Below are positions 1 through 8,538 of a DNA stretch of 21,322 nt, one piece after another; position 1 is the first letter of the stretch; the number at the start of each line of letters is the position of its first letter. The translations under genes and the position numbers were made by a program. Source of the stretch: Chrysochromulina tobinii (lineage: Eukaryota > Haptophyta > Prymnesiales > Chrysochromulinaceae); the NCBI GenBank assembly GCA_001275005.1, contig JWZX01000076.1, positions 1-21,322 of the forward strand. Reading direction: 5' to 3'. The notes beneath the pieces are model-generated. The model worked only from the letters and a program-made list of their open reading frames with translations, searched no databases and was not told the origin of the DNA.

Positions 1-163
1 GGGGGGGGGGGGGGGGGCGCGCGCGCGGGCCGGCGGGCGGAGGCTTCCGCTCTCAAACGTTACAAATTTACGTAAACGTTTTGCGTTTCCGATTCCATCC
101 GCCGTTCGATAGCACGGCATCGGCAAAAAACAAACAGCGCAACCGGGGGGCGCTCCTGCTCTC
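1..163. other. Poly-G run and non-coding left edge
   Basis: The window opens with 17 consecutive G followed by CG-alternating and GGC-rich sequence to about position 43, then turns AT-richer with a pair of AAACGTT/AACGTTT inverted motifs around 55-83. No reading frame is supported here. It lies downstream of the dynein fragment (minus strand) and may contain its old 3' untranslated region. A homopolymer at the very first base is typical of a contig end or sequencing artefact, so it should not be treated as biology. Confidence 0.5.
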
Positions 164-474
164 TCAAGTCGCAATCGGCCAACGTGCACAGCGACGCGCG
201 ACGCCCATGCGCATCCAGTAGAAGGGCGTCTTGCTGGTCGGGATGTCGAGGTCAAGGATGTAGTTGCTCGAGGCGCACGTGGTGGTGAGCACACCCTTGC
301 GCTCGGCAGCCTTGTAGAGCGGGCACGCAAAGTCCTTTTTGTTGTGCTCAAAGTTCTGTCCTGGGATGAAGTGGAAGACGGGCATCGTGTCGAACATCTC
401 CTCTTGTGGTACGAGTCGGCGATCATGCTGGACGCACGTGGCGAGGCGCTGGCGCCTCCGTCGTCCACGTCAGT
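164..474 (-). pseudogene. Axonemal dynein heavy chain, C-terminal fragment
   Basis: The open frame 164-397 (77 codons) reads like the last ~70 residues of an axonemal dynein heavy chain. It has MPVFHFIPG where the family has MPVIWLKPG, then FACPLYKAAERKGVLTTT and SNYILDLDIPT, then YWMRMGVA in place of the usual HWxxRGVALLCQL end. Just upstream the similarity appears to continue in another frame (about 403-455, including MIADSYHK, where the family has xADSxPK before the ELYDxMPV block). The two frames meet at a repeated AG step near 401-404, which looks like a 2-base slippage. No motor domain exists upstream: the cyclin gene begins immediately. A full dynein heavy chain has over 4000 residues, so this is a relic, or a sequencing error at the edge of a misassembled gene. 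Splicing from the cyclin gene into this exon is also conceivable (donor AG|GTCAGT at 530, acceptor at 401, in frame), but that acceptor lacks a pyrimidine tract. Confidence 0.6.
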
Positions 475-1773
475 TACCCCCAGCCTCTCTCGCTGTGGAA
501 GCTGTCGTCAGCGCTGCTGCGCCGACTGACCTCAGTGATGGAAGAGAGGCTGACCTGATCTGCGCTCTTATATCTCGGGCGAAGGTGTGCCTCCAACAGG
601 CTAGTCTTTGCCTGGGCTCGGCTTACCAGATTTCGCTGCTGCTCCTCGGTGAGTGGCTTGAGCGACCAATCACGCTCCTGCTTCTCGCAGAGCGTGCGCA
701 GCTCGAAATAGTAGGAGGCGTACAGCGAGGCGGAGATGGACACGTTATACTGCACGAGCTCCAAAAACTGCTTCTCGAGCCGGTTGATGTCCTTGAGCGA
801 ATACGCAGAGCAGATGACCGAAAAGTCGACGTTGAGGAGCGATTTGTCGTCCCACACCTTTTGTGCCACGATCATCGCGGCAAGCAGTATGGGCTGCCAG
901 TTCGACATGAGAAGGTGCAGTCCGGTGAGCGAGCGCAGCCGTTCGATGTACAGGAGAGAGATGACGAGGCACTCCGACGAGAACTCTGCAATCGAGTAGA
1001 TCGACTTGATCGCAAGGAAGATTGTGTCCTCGGACGTATCTGCTGAGGCCAGCTGCGCGAGCAGCGGCTTGCTCTGCATGTTGAACACCTCGGGTAGCCG
1101 TTTGGCCATCGCCGGGTCGTCCTGCAGCGCCTTTTCGCCCTCCTCGATGCGATCGTGGATCACGATCGATACGCAGAAGATGATCTCATCGGTGCACGGC
1201 CTCGTGATGGTGGAGTCGATGTACAACGACGAGGTCGAATTGTATTTCGGCCTAATGTGCGACGGAGTTTTGAAGCTCCCCGCGGCCGAAGGAGGCTCGG
1301 AAGGCGCGCAAGAAGTTGAAGGCTCGGAAGGTGCGGCCGGCGCGGCGGGTAAGGCCGGCGGCGGCGGCAAGGCTAACGTCGGAGCAAGAGCGTTGATAGC
1401 GAGCATCTGCACGAGCGAGGATGCGGGGCGTGAGGAGGGCAAACGCAAGCATGCGTTTGCGTCTGGGCTCGCGGAGAGCTGCGCACCAGCCGTCGCCTGT
1501 GGCCCTCGACGGTCACAAGCTCTCTGAGTTTCGTGTCGGTGAGCTCACGCAGCTGTGCCGGCTCCACCACGGCGTCAGCGAAGGCCTGTTTGTATTGGGG
1601 CTGTGCGAGGAAGGGGAGAGAGAGAGAGCGAGGGAGAGAGAGAGAGAGAGAGCGTGAGATTTGCCGTAACATTGGGCGCGGCAGGGCAGGAGTATCCTTA
1701 CCAGCCCGATGGCTTGCAGCCACTCGGCCACGTCGTCCACCTCCTTGGGAAACGTGCTGATTTTACCATACAT
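474..1773 (-). CDS. SAM-domain / cyclin-Y-like fusion protein
   Basis: Three exons on the minus strand: 1773-1702, 1600-1487 and 1406-474 (stop), giving 372 residues. Introns of 101 and 80 nt have GT-AG ends and phase 0. Residues ~11-66 form a SAM domain (VAEWLQAIGL, PQYKQAF, then GHRRRLMLAINAL); it becomes continuous only after splicing. After a Pro/Ala linker comes a cyclin-Y-type box: KYNSTSSLYIDST matches the segment of cyclin Y around its first 14-3-3 site, followed by ECLVISLLYIERL, QKVWDDKSLLNVDF, EKQFLELVQYNVSI and YASYYFELR. The tail RYKSADQVSL parallels the human RSASADNLTL site. Cyclin Y partners CDK14/CDK16-type kinases (Pcl/PHO80-like family). SAM domains mediate protein association, so the fusion may tether the kinase. 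The cyclin call is strong. The true 5' end is uncertain, because the frame stays open upstream of 1773 and could include further exons. The 3' end abuts the dynein relic. Confidence 0.8.
1613..1652 (-). repeat. (CT)n microsatellite as intron pyrimidine tract
   Basis: On the plus strand this is an interrupted GA repeat inside intron 1 of the SAM/cyclin gene. On the coding (minus) strand it is a long CT tract ending about 10 nt before the acceptor CACAG at 1601-1605, so the microsatellite doubles as an unusually long polypyrimidine tract. Confidence 0.7.
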
Positions 1774-2453
1774 ACGGGCCGCAAGACTCCACGTCGAAGG
1801 CGCGCAGCGCGTCGAGTAACCCGCGAAGCCTAGGGTGGGCGAGTTTCGCCCCGCGGCGCACTTGCGCGCTCGCTTGTTGCTCTTTCTCCCTCTGGAAGGC
1901 AGTCGAAGACACAACAAACATGCCTGTTTTGGTTTCTTTCTAAAACGTTTTAGTACATCTAGGATAACTGACCTGGTAAGAGATGGCCAATGGCGGTGAA
2001 GCTTGTGGCCAACGTTCCCGTACGGGACGCGAGCCCCGACGCTAGCCTTGGCCCTTGGGGGGATGCGGAGCCGGGGGGAGTCGCGCGTGTGCAATGACTT
2101 AGGACTTCGCTCTTCGGATCACTCAACAGATCTCGATCATCACGAGTAACACGTGTCTACTATTTATGGACCCAAACAGAAACAACACCGAGTTTCGATC
2201 CGACTCTCCCTTCCCATCTGCCATCACCCATGAGTCGAGGCCCCTGATCGGTTTTATCGGTATAGGGTGGGGCTGTGCGGGTACGAGTGCATCCGCACGT
2301 ACGCGGAATCGCGGATGCCAGTGAGTAATTGAAACGGAGAGTCATGTATTAAACACGAATCACAATCAGGACGAACACTGTGAGACTTCTGACTTGAGAG
2401 TCACTACCTGCCTACATACAGATGGAAGCGCTCATGGTACATGATTGCGATGG
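1774..2453. other. Intergenic region upstream of the SAM/cyclin gene
   Basis: This 680-base stretch separates the start of the SAM/cyclin gene from the end of the coiled-coil gene, both on the minus strand, so it should hold the cyclin promoter and the coiled-coil 3' untranslated region. No family-recognisable reading frame was found. Two splice-like signals are visible on the minus strand (CAG|GTCAGT near 1973-1978 and a pyrimidine-rich CCTTCCAG acceptor near 1892-1900), so a non-coding or short coding 5' exon of the cyclin gene may lie here. No TATA box is evident. Confidence 0.4.
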
Positions 2454-3047
2454 CTAATCGCCGCCACTACCTCTACCACTACCGCTGGCATCGGCGGCCG
2501 GCACAGCTGGCTTCACTGCCGCAGCACCGCCTCGCTCTCCTGGCATCGCACCAGCGCCTCCCACTTTCAACAGCGTAGCCTCAAAGTCGTCGGCAATGTT
2601 GCTCAGCGCCTTTGACTGGATCTTGGCGTGATCGAGCTGCACTGCGTTGAGGCGCGCTTCAAAGGCCTGCAGCCTCTGCGCCATTTCCGCCTGTTGCTTG
2701 ACGTTGAGGTTCTCCATGCCCTTGAGAATCGTGTCGGCGAGCTTGTCGGCGAGCGCGGTGCGTGCCTGTGCGTTTTGCTCAAGCTGCTCGCGCTGCTGCG
2801 CCTGCAGCGCGCGCGCACGTGCGAGCGTCTCGGGCGCCGTGCGGTTGAGCTCGCGCAGCGCCTTGACCGTCGTCCACAGGCGCATCAACATTTCACGCGA
2901 CGCCGCGACGAGAGGGCTTTCTCGAAATAGTTCCGATATCGAGATGTAGAAATAGAGGCACTCTTGCGTGTTGTCAAATCGCGTTGTGTTGAACAGCGAG
3001 TTTCCAAGTTTTTCCTCTTGTTTTTGTGTGCACTCGCGCGAGCGCAT
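2454..3047 (-). CDS. Coiled-coil protein of unknown function
   Basis: A 197-residue intronless frame if started at the ATG at 3047; later in-frame ATGs at 2891 and 2885 would give about 145 residues. Residues ~55-165 are strongly helical and heptad-like, rich in Ala, Glu, Gln and Leu (for example LARARALQAQQREQLEQ and LADKLADTILKGMENL). The last 30 residues are a Gly/Ser/Ala-rich low-complexity tail. There is no signal peptide or membrane segment. I do not recognise the family. An even earlier in-frame ATG at 3116 lies inside the syntaxin first exon on the other strand and is probably a mirror of that exon. With the 3047 start, only 19 bp separate the two start codons. A small scaffold or tethering subunit would fit the coiled coil, but nothing in the sequence fixes a role. 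Confidence 0.6.
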   Translation of the reverse strand: MRSRECTQKQEEKLGNSLFNTTRFDNTQECLYFYISISELFRESPLVAASREMLMRLWTTVKALRELNRTAPETLARARALQAQQREQLEQNAQARTALADKLADTILKGMENLNVKQQAEMAQRLQAFEARLNAVQLDHAKIQSKALSNIADDFEATLLKVGGAGAMPGERGGAAAVKPAVPAADASGSGRGSGGD

Positions 3048-3066
3048 TGACAGTGTCTTCACGAGA
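3048..3066. promoter_or_regulatory. Minimal head-to-head spacer between two divergent starts
   Basis: Only 19 bases lie between the putative start of the coiled-coil gene (minus) and the syntaxin start (plus). If both starts are right, the two 5' leaders must overlap the neighbouring coding sequence. If the coiled-coil gene instead begins at 2891, about 175 bp is available as a shared bidirectional promoter. No TATA box was seen. Confidence 0.35.
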
Positions 3067-4242
3067 ATGGCATCCCGCAACCTGACGGCGGCGTACCTGC
3101 GCCACCGCGAAGCCACGCGGAGTCACAAGAGCATCAGGAACAAGACCAACATGGAGCTCCGCGACTTCAAGGTGCAGAAGAATCTGTTGGCAGCGCACAG
3201 CGACGACGAGGGCAGCACAGTGGATGCGCGCGTCTACAGCGTGCCGCCCATGTGGGTGTCGCTCGTGGACGACATGAATCGTGACATCTCTCAGATCAAG
3301 ATCAAGCGTACGCGCGGATTTCCGGACGGAACCTGCGTGCGCGGAGCCGCCTTCGCTCGACAGTGCACTGACGTGCCGCTCCCCTGTGCCTCGCCCAGTC
3401 TCTGAGCTCAACACGAGCGCGGGAAAGGCGCTGCTGCCTGGCTTCGCGGATGATGACGACTCGGAAGACCTCGTGGGAAACACGATCGGCGAGGTCAAGG
3501 GGCTCTTCCAGGATTGCGAGCGCAAGCTCAAGGAGCTCATCAAAACCAAAAGCGAGGGTTCGCAGGACGAGGTGAGCGCGCGATTCGCACCCGTCGCCAG
3601 CGCGCGGAGCAGACGATCTTGCTCGCCACAGCCCTTGACGCCGTCCCGGCGCGTGCGCGCGCCACCCGCCCTCTGCAGACGGCGGTGCGGAAAAACATCG
3701 AGCGGCGGATCGCGCAGCAGCTGCAAGATTTGGGTGGCGAGTTCCGAAAAGGACATAAGCATTACATAGCAAAGCTCAAGGGGCAGACGATTGAGGAGTA
3801 CAAGCCCGACCTGACCTTCAACTCAGGACCTAGCGGCAGCGGCGGCGGCGGCGGCTTCTTCGACGACGATGAGGAGAAGGGCGCGGCGGGTGGGGGTGAC
3901 CCACGGTTCTCAGCTGCGCAGACGCTGCAACTGGTGATGGCGGAACGGATGACTGAGGAGCGCGAGAAGGCGATCACCAAGGTCGCCGAGAGCGTGAACG
4001 ATCTTGCCGAGATCTTCAAGGAGATCCAGGTGCTCGTCATCGATCAGGGCACCATCCTCGACCGCATCGATTACAACATCGAGCAGGCGGCCGACCGCGT
4101 CGTGGCGGCACGCGGCGAGATCGAGAAGGCCAACGATTATCAGAAAAAGAGCCGCACAATGATGTGCATCTACCTGCTCCTCGTCATGTGCGGCTTCATG
4201 GTCTGTATTCTCATTGTCAAGAAGATGGCCCTCGGCGCGTAG
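3067..4242 (+). CDS. Syntaxin-16/Tlg2-like Qa-SNARE
   Basis: Three exons, 3067-3307, 3399-3571 and 3679-4242 (stop TAG), encode 325 residues, the same length as human syntaxin 16. Introns are 91 and 107 nt, both GT-AG, the second with a CTCTGCAG acceptor. The N-terminus MASRNLTAAYL resembles MATRRLTDAFL of syntaxin 16 and would carry the short Vps45-type Sec1/Munc18-binding peptide. A helical Habc region follows (PPMWVSLVDDMNRDISQIKIK onward), then a Gly/Asp-rich linker. The Qa SNARE motif is at ~230-292, with zero-layer Gln 261 in VIDQGTILDRIDYN, and a C-terminal membrane anchor at ~298-318. The family acts in endosome-to-trans-Golgi fusion with Vti1, syntaxin-6 and VAMP-type partners. The family call is firm; exon ends are inferred from frame and consensus. 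The Gly-run linker before the SNARE motif is longer than I would expect from animal homologues. Confidence 0.93.
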
Positions 4243-4634
4243 CGCTTGGCTCGCCGGGGTCGTTCGCACGTCCAGCCGCAGCAGACTGAGCGGTTCTGGC
4301 TGTCACTCACTGCAGGCGCGTACTAGAGTAAATTGTGGATTGCCATCTCCTTCGGTGTGCTGCTCGTTAGTCTGAGAGCCGGACGATTACGATATGAAAT
4401 CTACTAATTGAAAGACGGATAGACGGTCAACTTACTAAAATTTTCCGGGCCCCTCCGAGCCCAAAAGGCAAACCTTTACCTTCAGCTTAAAGCTAGGGCG
4501 AGGGCGACCTTCGTCTCGGTCGGGAGGGAGGTGGGACAATCTCAAGCCCACAAGCCGGGATTTTCCCCACAAAACTGACAGGCAGCGACACAAGAGTTGG
4601 CAGCAGCTCTCCCATCTCCTCTTTCCGCGCACGG
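4243..4634. other. Intergenic region, syntaxin 3' side and GTPase promoter
   Basis: 392 bases between two plus-strand genes. The first part should be the syntaxin 3' untranslated region. The part from about 4380 (AT-richer, including CTAAAATTTTCC near 4435-4446) is the likely promoter and leader of the next gene. No RNA gene, repeat or coding frame was recognised. Confidence 0.5.
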
Positions 4635-7046
4635 ATGATGATGGTGTGTCGGGCGCAGGTCCTGCTCGCTCTCCTGCTGCTCCCCACGGCGGCGCCCGCG
4701 GTGGTTGCGCTCAATGCGCGCGCGCCGCCGCCGCTGTCGCGATTGTCGACCTCCCATTCGTCCGCCGAGGTCCCCCTGCCGCCGACCGCTGAGCTCACAA
4801 CGCACGTCATAAACAATGAGCAAACCCTGGTCCCTTCGGCGGCCCATGGCGCCATGCCATTCGTCAGCATCGACGCGAGCAACCAGACGCTAAACATCCA
4901 TCCGGCCGCGCTCCACGCGCTTGCCAGCGCGCCCGCTCCCATCTGCGTCCTCTCGATTGCCGGCGCCGCCCAGGAGGGCAAGTCGGCATGGCTTAACATG
5001 TTCTCGCACTGGCTGCGCGAGCGCTGGCCGACGGTCGGCGCCACAGACGCGGGTGTCCCCTTCAAGATCGGCCGCAGCATCTTCGACGACGACTCCACGC
5101 AGGGGGCGTGGCTGCGCGTCTTCACCGGAAAGGGTACGACGGCCCGCCCCTCTCCCCCCTTGGCTCTCTATCGCGAGCCTCGCGGGCCGCCTCGCTCACG
5201 CCCTGCCCTCCCACACACTCTGCCCTGACCCCCCGCCTTGCCCTTGCGCTGGCAGAGGGGCGGCCGTTGCCAGGCACCGAGTGCATCTCGGTCGCCTTGA
5301 TCGACACGCAGGCACCGCCGCGGGCGCTCTCGCTCGACGCGGGCCCCGAGAGCGGCGTGGGCGTCAGCGCGGGCGCGCACAAGCTCTTCTCCCTTGCCAC
5401 GCTCGCCTCGTCTGTGGTGACGCTCAATGTGATGAGCCCTGCCCTGAACCTTTTCGGCCCGCTCGGTGCGATGCTTCGCGACACGCAGCGCCACCTGCTC
5501 GAGCCTGCAGCGGGTGGATTCGTGGGCGAGCCGCCCAATCTCGTGCTCCTCGAACGAGATGTGCTCCGTCCGGCGGCGTCGACGGCGGTGCTCGAGTACG
5601 CGATGCTCGAGCCGCGCGGCGACGCGCTCGACGACGCGCGCGCCGCCGTGCGCCGCCTCTTCCACAACCGAACGTTGGTACAGATGGCGCCACCCGAGGC
5701 CGCCGATCTCGACGCGATCTCGCGAGGCGAGATGCCGCCGCAGCACCGGCTGCGCAACCTGCCGCTCTCGGGCGTGCGCCCCTTTTACGCGGGCTTCGAC
5801 GCGGCGGCGAGCGCCACCGTGGGCGCTCTCCGCCCGAAGACGCTCGGCGGCATGCCCCTGCATGGACGCGAGCTGGCGGAAGCTCTCGTGGGTCTCTCGG
5901 TGGCACTCAACGAGCACGCGCCCGCGTCGCTGGCCGCCCAAGTGTACGATTCGCTGCGGGCGCAGGCCAAGGAGGCGGCTGATGCGGCGGTGCGTGCGGG
6001 TGTAAGGTCCCTCCGCCGCTTCCTTCCGTATGCTGACGCCCTCGACACCGCATTACCGGTGGGCAGCGGCGGTGGTACGAGCAGCCTGGAGGCGTCACAA
6101 ATGCGAGCACCTCGCGTGGCCCTCATGTCAGCGTCGTCGCTCGAGCTCGCGCTGCGGAACGCGACGCAGTCGGCACTCGATGTATTCGCCCAGCTGGCGC
6201 CCCGCTATGGCTCAGACCCGATGGACGGCGAGCCTGCGGGCTGGCTGGCTCCCTACTTGCGCTCTGTGCTCACTGAGCTGGGCTCTCTCTCCCGCCAGGC
6301 GCGCCAGGCGCACGTGCACGCGCAGCGCCTGTACGCGCTCGCGCGGCGCGAGCGCCAGCTGCTGCGACGTCTTCATGAGGCCGAGGCTGTGACTGCGGCA
6401 GCCGTCGAGAGCCGTGTGAAGCAGGCCCTCGCCGAGCGCCTTGACGAGCGCCTCGGGCCGGCGGCCGCGGCCGTTACACAGGCGCACAGGTCGTGGCTCC
6501 CCCATTCACCGCCACAGCATCACTCGGCGAGCGGGTCGGGCGGATTGGATGATCACTCAGCGACTTGGGACGCGACGGCCGTGCCGCAATGGGCACGTAA
6601 CCGCCAACTGCGCCAGGTACGCTTCCTAAAATGGGAGACGCTCGACCTCGCATGCAAGTGCTCACCACGGCGCCCTCTCTTGTCCACAGGATCTGCTGTC
6701 CAACCTGCTCCTCCTCGCGCTCGGGGCCTCGGCGGCTGTGTGCCCACCGGCAGCGCTCATACGGGTGGCACCCCTGATGGCGAGCGCCCCCACCGTCTTC
6801 GCCCTGATGGGTATCTATCGGCTCGCCCAGCGGCCCGTGGCCAAGGCGGCAGGCTTCTTTTGGGGCAGTGTGCGCTCTGTGAGCAGCGCCGTGCTGGGCG
6901 CCGCCTCGCGCTTGACGCAGCGGCTGGATGCATCCCTGGCCTCCCTCGTGACCGGGATCGCCGAAAACCTTGTGAACGACGAGTTTGGCCAGCAGCTTGT
7001 CTGCGGCCATAGCTTGCGAAATGTGCCGTGCGCGCCGCCGGCGTGA
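4635..7046 (+). CDS. GB1/atlastin-like large GTPase with signal peptide and C-terminal membrane hairpin
   Basis: Exons 4635-5133, 5256-6616 and 6690-7046 (stop) give 738 residues; the introns are 122 and 73 nt. Residues 1-27 form a clear signal peptide (VLLALLLLPTAAPAVVA). The GB1/RHD3-type G domain follows. The P-loop is GAAQEGKS at 110-117, and the switch I Thr sits in DDSTQGAWL (~152-160), like the family's TKGIW. G3 is LIDTQA at 182-186 instead of DTQG/DTEG, and the RD motif is in LLERDV. The middle is a long Ala/Arg-rich helical region comparable to the guanylate-binding or three-helix-bundle stalk. The third exon encodes two close hydrophobic segments (~621-665), resembling the membrane hairpin of atlastin/Sey1, then a short helical tail. 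Relatives shape ER membranes or act in defence. Here the signal peptide would place the G domain in the ER lumen or a plastid/endomembrane space, opposite to atlastin. Whether it hydrolyses GTP is open because the G3 Gly is missing. The second intron carries the shared 3' cassette. Confidence 0.75.
6650..6689 (+). repeat. Introner-like 3' cassette, copy A (GTPase intron 2)
   Basis: The 3' end of the 73-nt intron 6617-6689. Core GCATGCAAGTGCTCACCACG at 6650-6669, followed by GCGCCCTCTCTTGTCCACAG, which is the pyrimidine tract and acceptor. The same core and tail occur in two introns of the sulfotransferase gene on the other strand. GCTCACC inside the core could serve as the branch point. At this copy the bases following the 5' splice site do not resemble the next exon. 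Confidence 0.75.
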
Positions 7047-7483
7047 CACGCGCCGCCGGTGCATGCTGAGAACTACGCCAGAGGGCCACCGGATGCATGC
7101 ATGTCTACGGCGCACCCGCTGAGCGAGTCGCGCGCGTGTGTGAGATGATGTCCATGATGGGCGGCGGTGATCGATGCGAGTGTGCCGAGTGCCCGGAGTT
7201 CCTACGCGTAGTTGGGCGCCGTACAGTAACCATGTATGTTAGTAACGGGCGGTTTTCACGTTCACAGTGATTTCAAAGGTTTTGGAAAGTCAAGTCAAGT
7301 CTATACATAAACAACAGACACCATACGGAAGCCTATCGACTTGACTTGACTTGACTTGACTTGGAAAGCTCGAGAGACGGCGCGCTCTCTCGCGTCTCGG
7401 CCGGCAACGCTCCCTCTTCTCCAGCCATTCTGCTCCGTCGAGCCACACGGCTGCTGAGCTTAGCCGCAGCGCGGACGCCTGCT
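7047..7483. other. Intergenic region and leader of the carbinolamine dehydratase gene
   Basis: 437 bases. The 5' half should contain the GTPase 3' untranslated region. The 3' half holds the pentamer inverted repeat (7287-7362) and then an open stretch from about 7355 that stays in frame with the dehydratase but contains no ATG. Its translation (SSPAILLRRATRLLSLAAARTP) is Arg/Ala/Ser-rich like a transit peptide, so an unannotated upstream start or non-ATG initiation is possible. Confidence 0.4.
7287..7362. repeat. Pentamer inverted repeat, (AAGTC)3 ... (GACTT)5
   Basis: Three copies of AAGTC (7287-7301) face five copies of GACTT (7338-7362) across a 36-base AT-rich spacer containing CTATACATAA. 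The arms can pair over 15 bp in DNA (cruciform) or in transcript (hairpin). It sits about 120 bp upstream of the first ATG of the dehydratase. A (GACTT)3 run also occurs in the leader of the WDR18-like gene at 12153-12167, so this pentamer may be a recurring promoter/leader element or just a mobile microsatellite. Confidence 0.7.
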
Positions 7484-7963
7484 ATGTCGGCAGCTGGCAA
7501 CAAGTATGGCATCGCCGAGGTCGCCGGCGACGCGTCCACAACTGAAGAGCTCCAGGCGTGCAAGATTGGCGGCTGCTGCGGCAAGGATACGCCACTATTG
7601 CCAGTAGATGCCATCATGGCGAGAATGAGCGCCCTTCCAGACTGGACGCTCTCCGCCGATCAGAAAATAATCACCAAGGAATTTGTGGCCAAGAACTGGG
7701 CTGCTGCGATGGGATTCTTCAACGCTGTCAGCGAGATTGCAGAGGCTGAAGGGCATCATCCTGATTTGCATCTGACAAACTGGCGAGACGTACGCGTCGC
7801 TCTGTCGACGCATGCCATCGGCGGGCTGTCGATGCCAGATCTGGTCTTGGCGGCGAAGATCGACGCGATTGCTGTCGAGGTTTCGCCAAAATGGCTGCGC
7901 GAAAGACAAGAAGCCAAGGCGACTGGCAAGAGTGGTCAGCCCCACGACGCGGTGCTCAGCTGA
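7484..7963 (+). CDS. PCBD: Pterin-4a-carbinolamine dehydratase
   Basis: Single exon, 159 residues from the first ATG. The C-terminal ~105 residues are a complete pterin-4a-carbinolamine dehydratase domain. LPDWTLSADQKIITKEF is the first strand region. EAEGHHPDLHLTNW (His91, His92, Pro93) and STHAIGGLSMPDLVLAAKID (His110) carry the signature [EKDH]-x3-H-x-P-x5-[YW]-x9-[HW] and the catalytic histidines. The enzyme dehydrates 4a-hydroxytetrahydrobiopterin after aromatic amino acid hydroxylation, letting the pterin cofactor be recycled. In plants and algae organellar forms support folate/pterin or molybdopterin-linked metabolism. The first 45 residues are extra relative to the ~100-residue bacterial/animal enzyme and contain a small Cys cluster (CKIGGCCGK). 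The frame remains open further upstream with a transit-peptide-like sequence but no ATG. Confidence 0.92.
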   Translation: MSAAGNKYGIAEVAGDASTTEELQACKIGGCCGKDTPLLPVDAIMARMSALPDWTLSADQKIITKEFVAKNWAAAMGFFNAVSEIAEAEGHHPDLHLTNWRDVRVALSTHAIGGLSMPDLVLAAKIDAIAVEVSPKWLRERQEAKATGKSGQPHDAVLS

Positions 7964-8538
7964 ACCCTAGGGCTCTTCGCGTCGTTGTGTTTCTATTGCA
8001 TGGTATACGATAAGATCTCTAGTCGGGGCGGCGCTCCGCGGCGGCGGCGGGGGCGATCAGCCGAGCCAGCGCAACCGCCGAGCGGCCGGCGCGGTCGAGT
8101 TAGCGTAACAGGGATGCACGCGGCGACCGCCACGCGCGCCCGCACCGAAACACACGGACGCGGACTCTCATAACTTTTGTGTATATTCCTGATGTGACAT
8201 TATAATAAGGATAGCCAGTAAACGTAGGTCGTAGCGTTAAATTGCAGCGCCGCAGTATGATGACCCAAAGTCTGTGACTCCATCTGTCACCCCTCACCAG
8301 AGGAGCGGAGGAGTCCCGGGGAGGGCGTGGCAGCTACGGAGCTAACAGCTTACACTGAGCGAGCAGGGGCGAGGCCGCGAGGGCGCATGCATTACTGGCG
8401 CTCACCGCGATGCGGGCGACGAGCTCTCGGCTTAGGCGCACAGCGCAGCTTCCGCGAAGATCTGCGCCACGACGCGAGCTCACCAGCGCGCGATAGTCAT
8501 CGCGTGGCGCCGTCGAGTGATGTGTAACACCCTAGCAC
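7964..8538. other. Convergent 3' intergenic region
   Basis: 575 bases between the stops of the dehydratase (plus) and the DUF3007-like gene (minus), so it holds two 3' untranslated regions. A GGC-rich patch (8028-8100) is followed by an AT-rich patch (8168-8225, with TGTATATTCC and ATTATAATAAGG) that could contain cleavage/polyadenylation signals. No convincing coding frame or structured RNA was found. Confidence 0.5.

Noticed and set aside
1-17. G17 run as a telomere or G-quadruplex element
   Set aside because: A bare homopolymer at the first base is more likely an assembly or sequencing edge; no telomeric repeat follows.
401-530. A splice joining the cyclin to the dynein tail as a genuine three-part protein
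   Set aside because: The donor is good, but the acceptor has no pyrimidine tract, and upstream dynein similarity in a shifted frame points to decay. Kept only as an alternative.
339-1046. Long plus-strand open frame opposite the cyclin and dynein segments
   Set aside because: It is antisense to clear cyclin Y similarity; its translation has no family character and arises from GC-rich codon mirror effects.
1892-1978. Extra 5' exon or intron of the SAM/cyclin gene
   Set aside because: Splice-like signals exist but no conserved protein segment supports an exon; it cannot be decided without transcripts.
4921-5982. Overlapping Arg-rich frames within the GTPase gene on both strands
   Set aside because: These are mirror frames of the GTPase exons; only the chosen frame yields the P-loop, switch and RD motifs.
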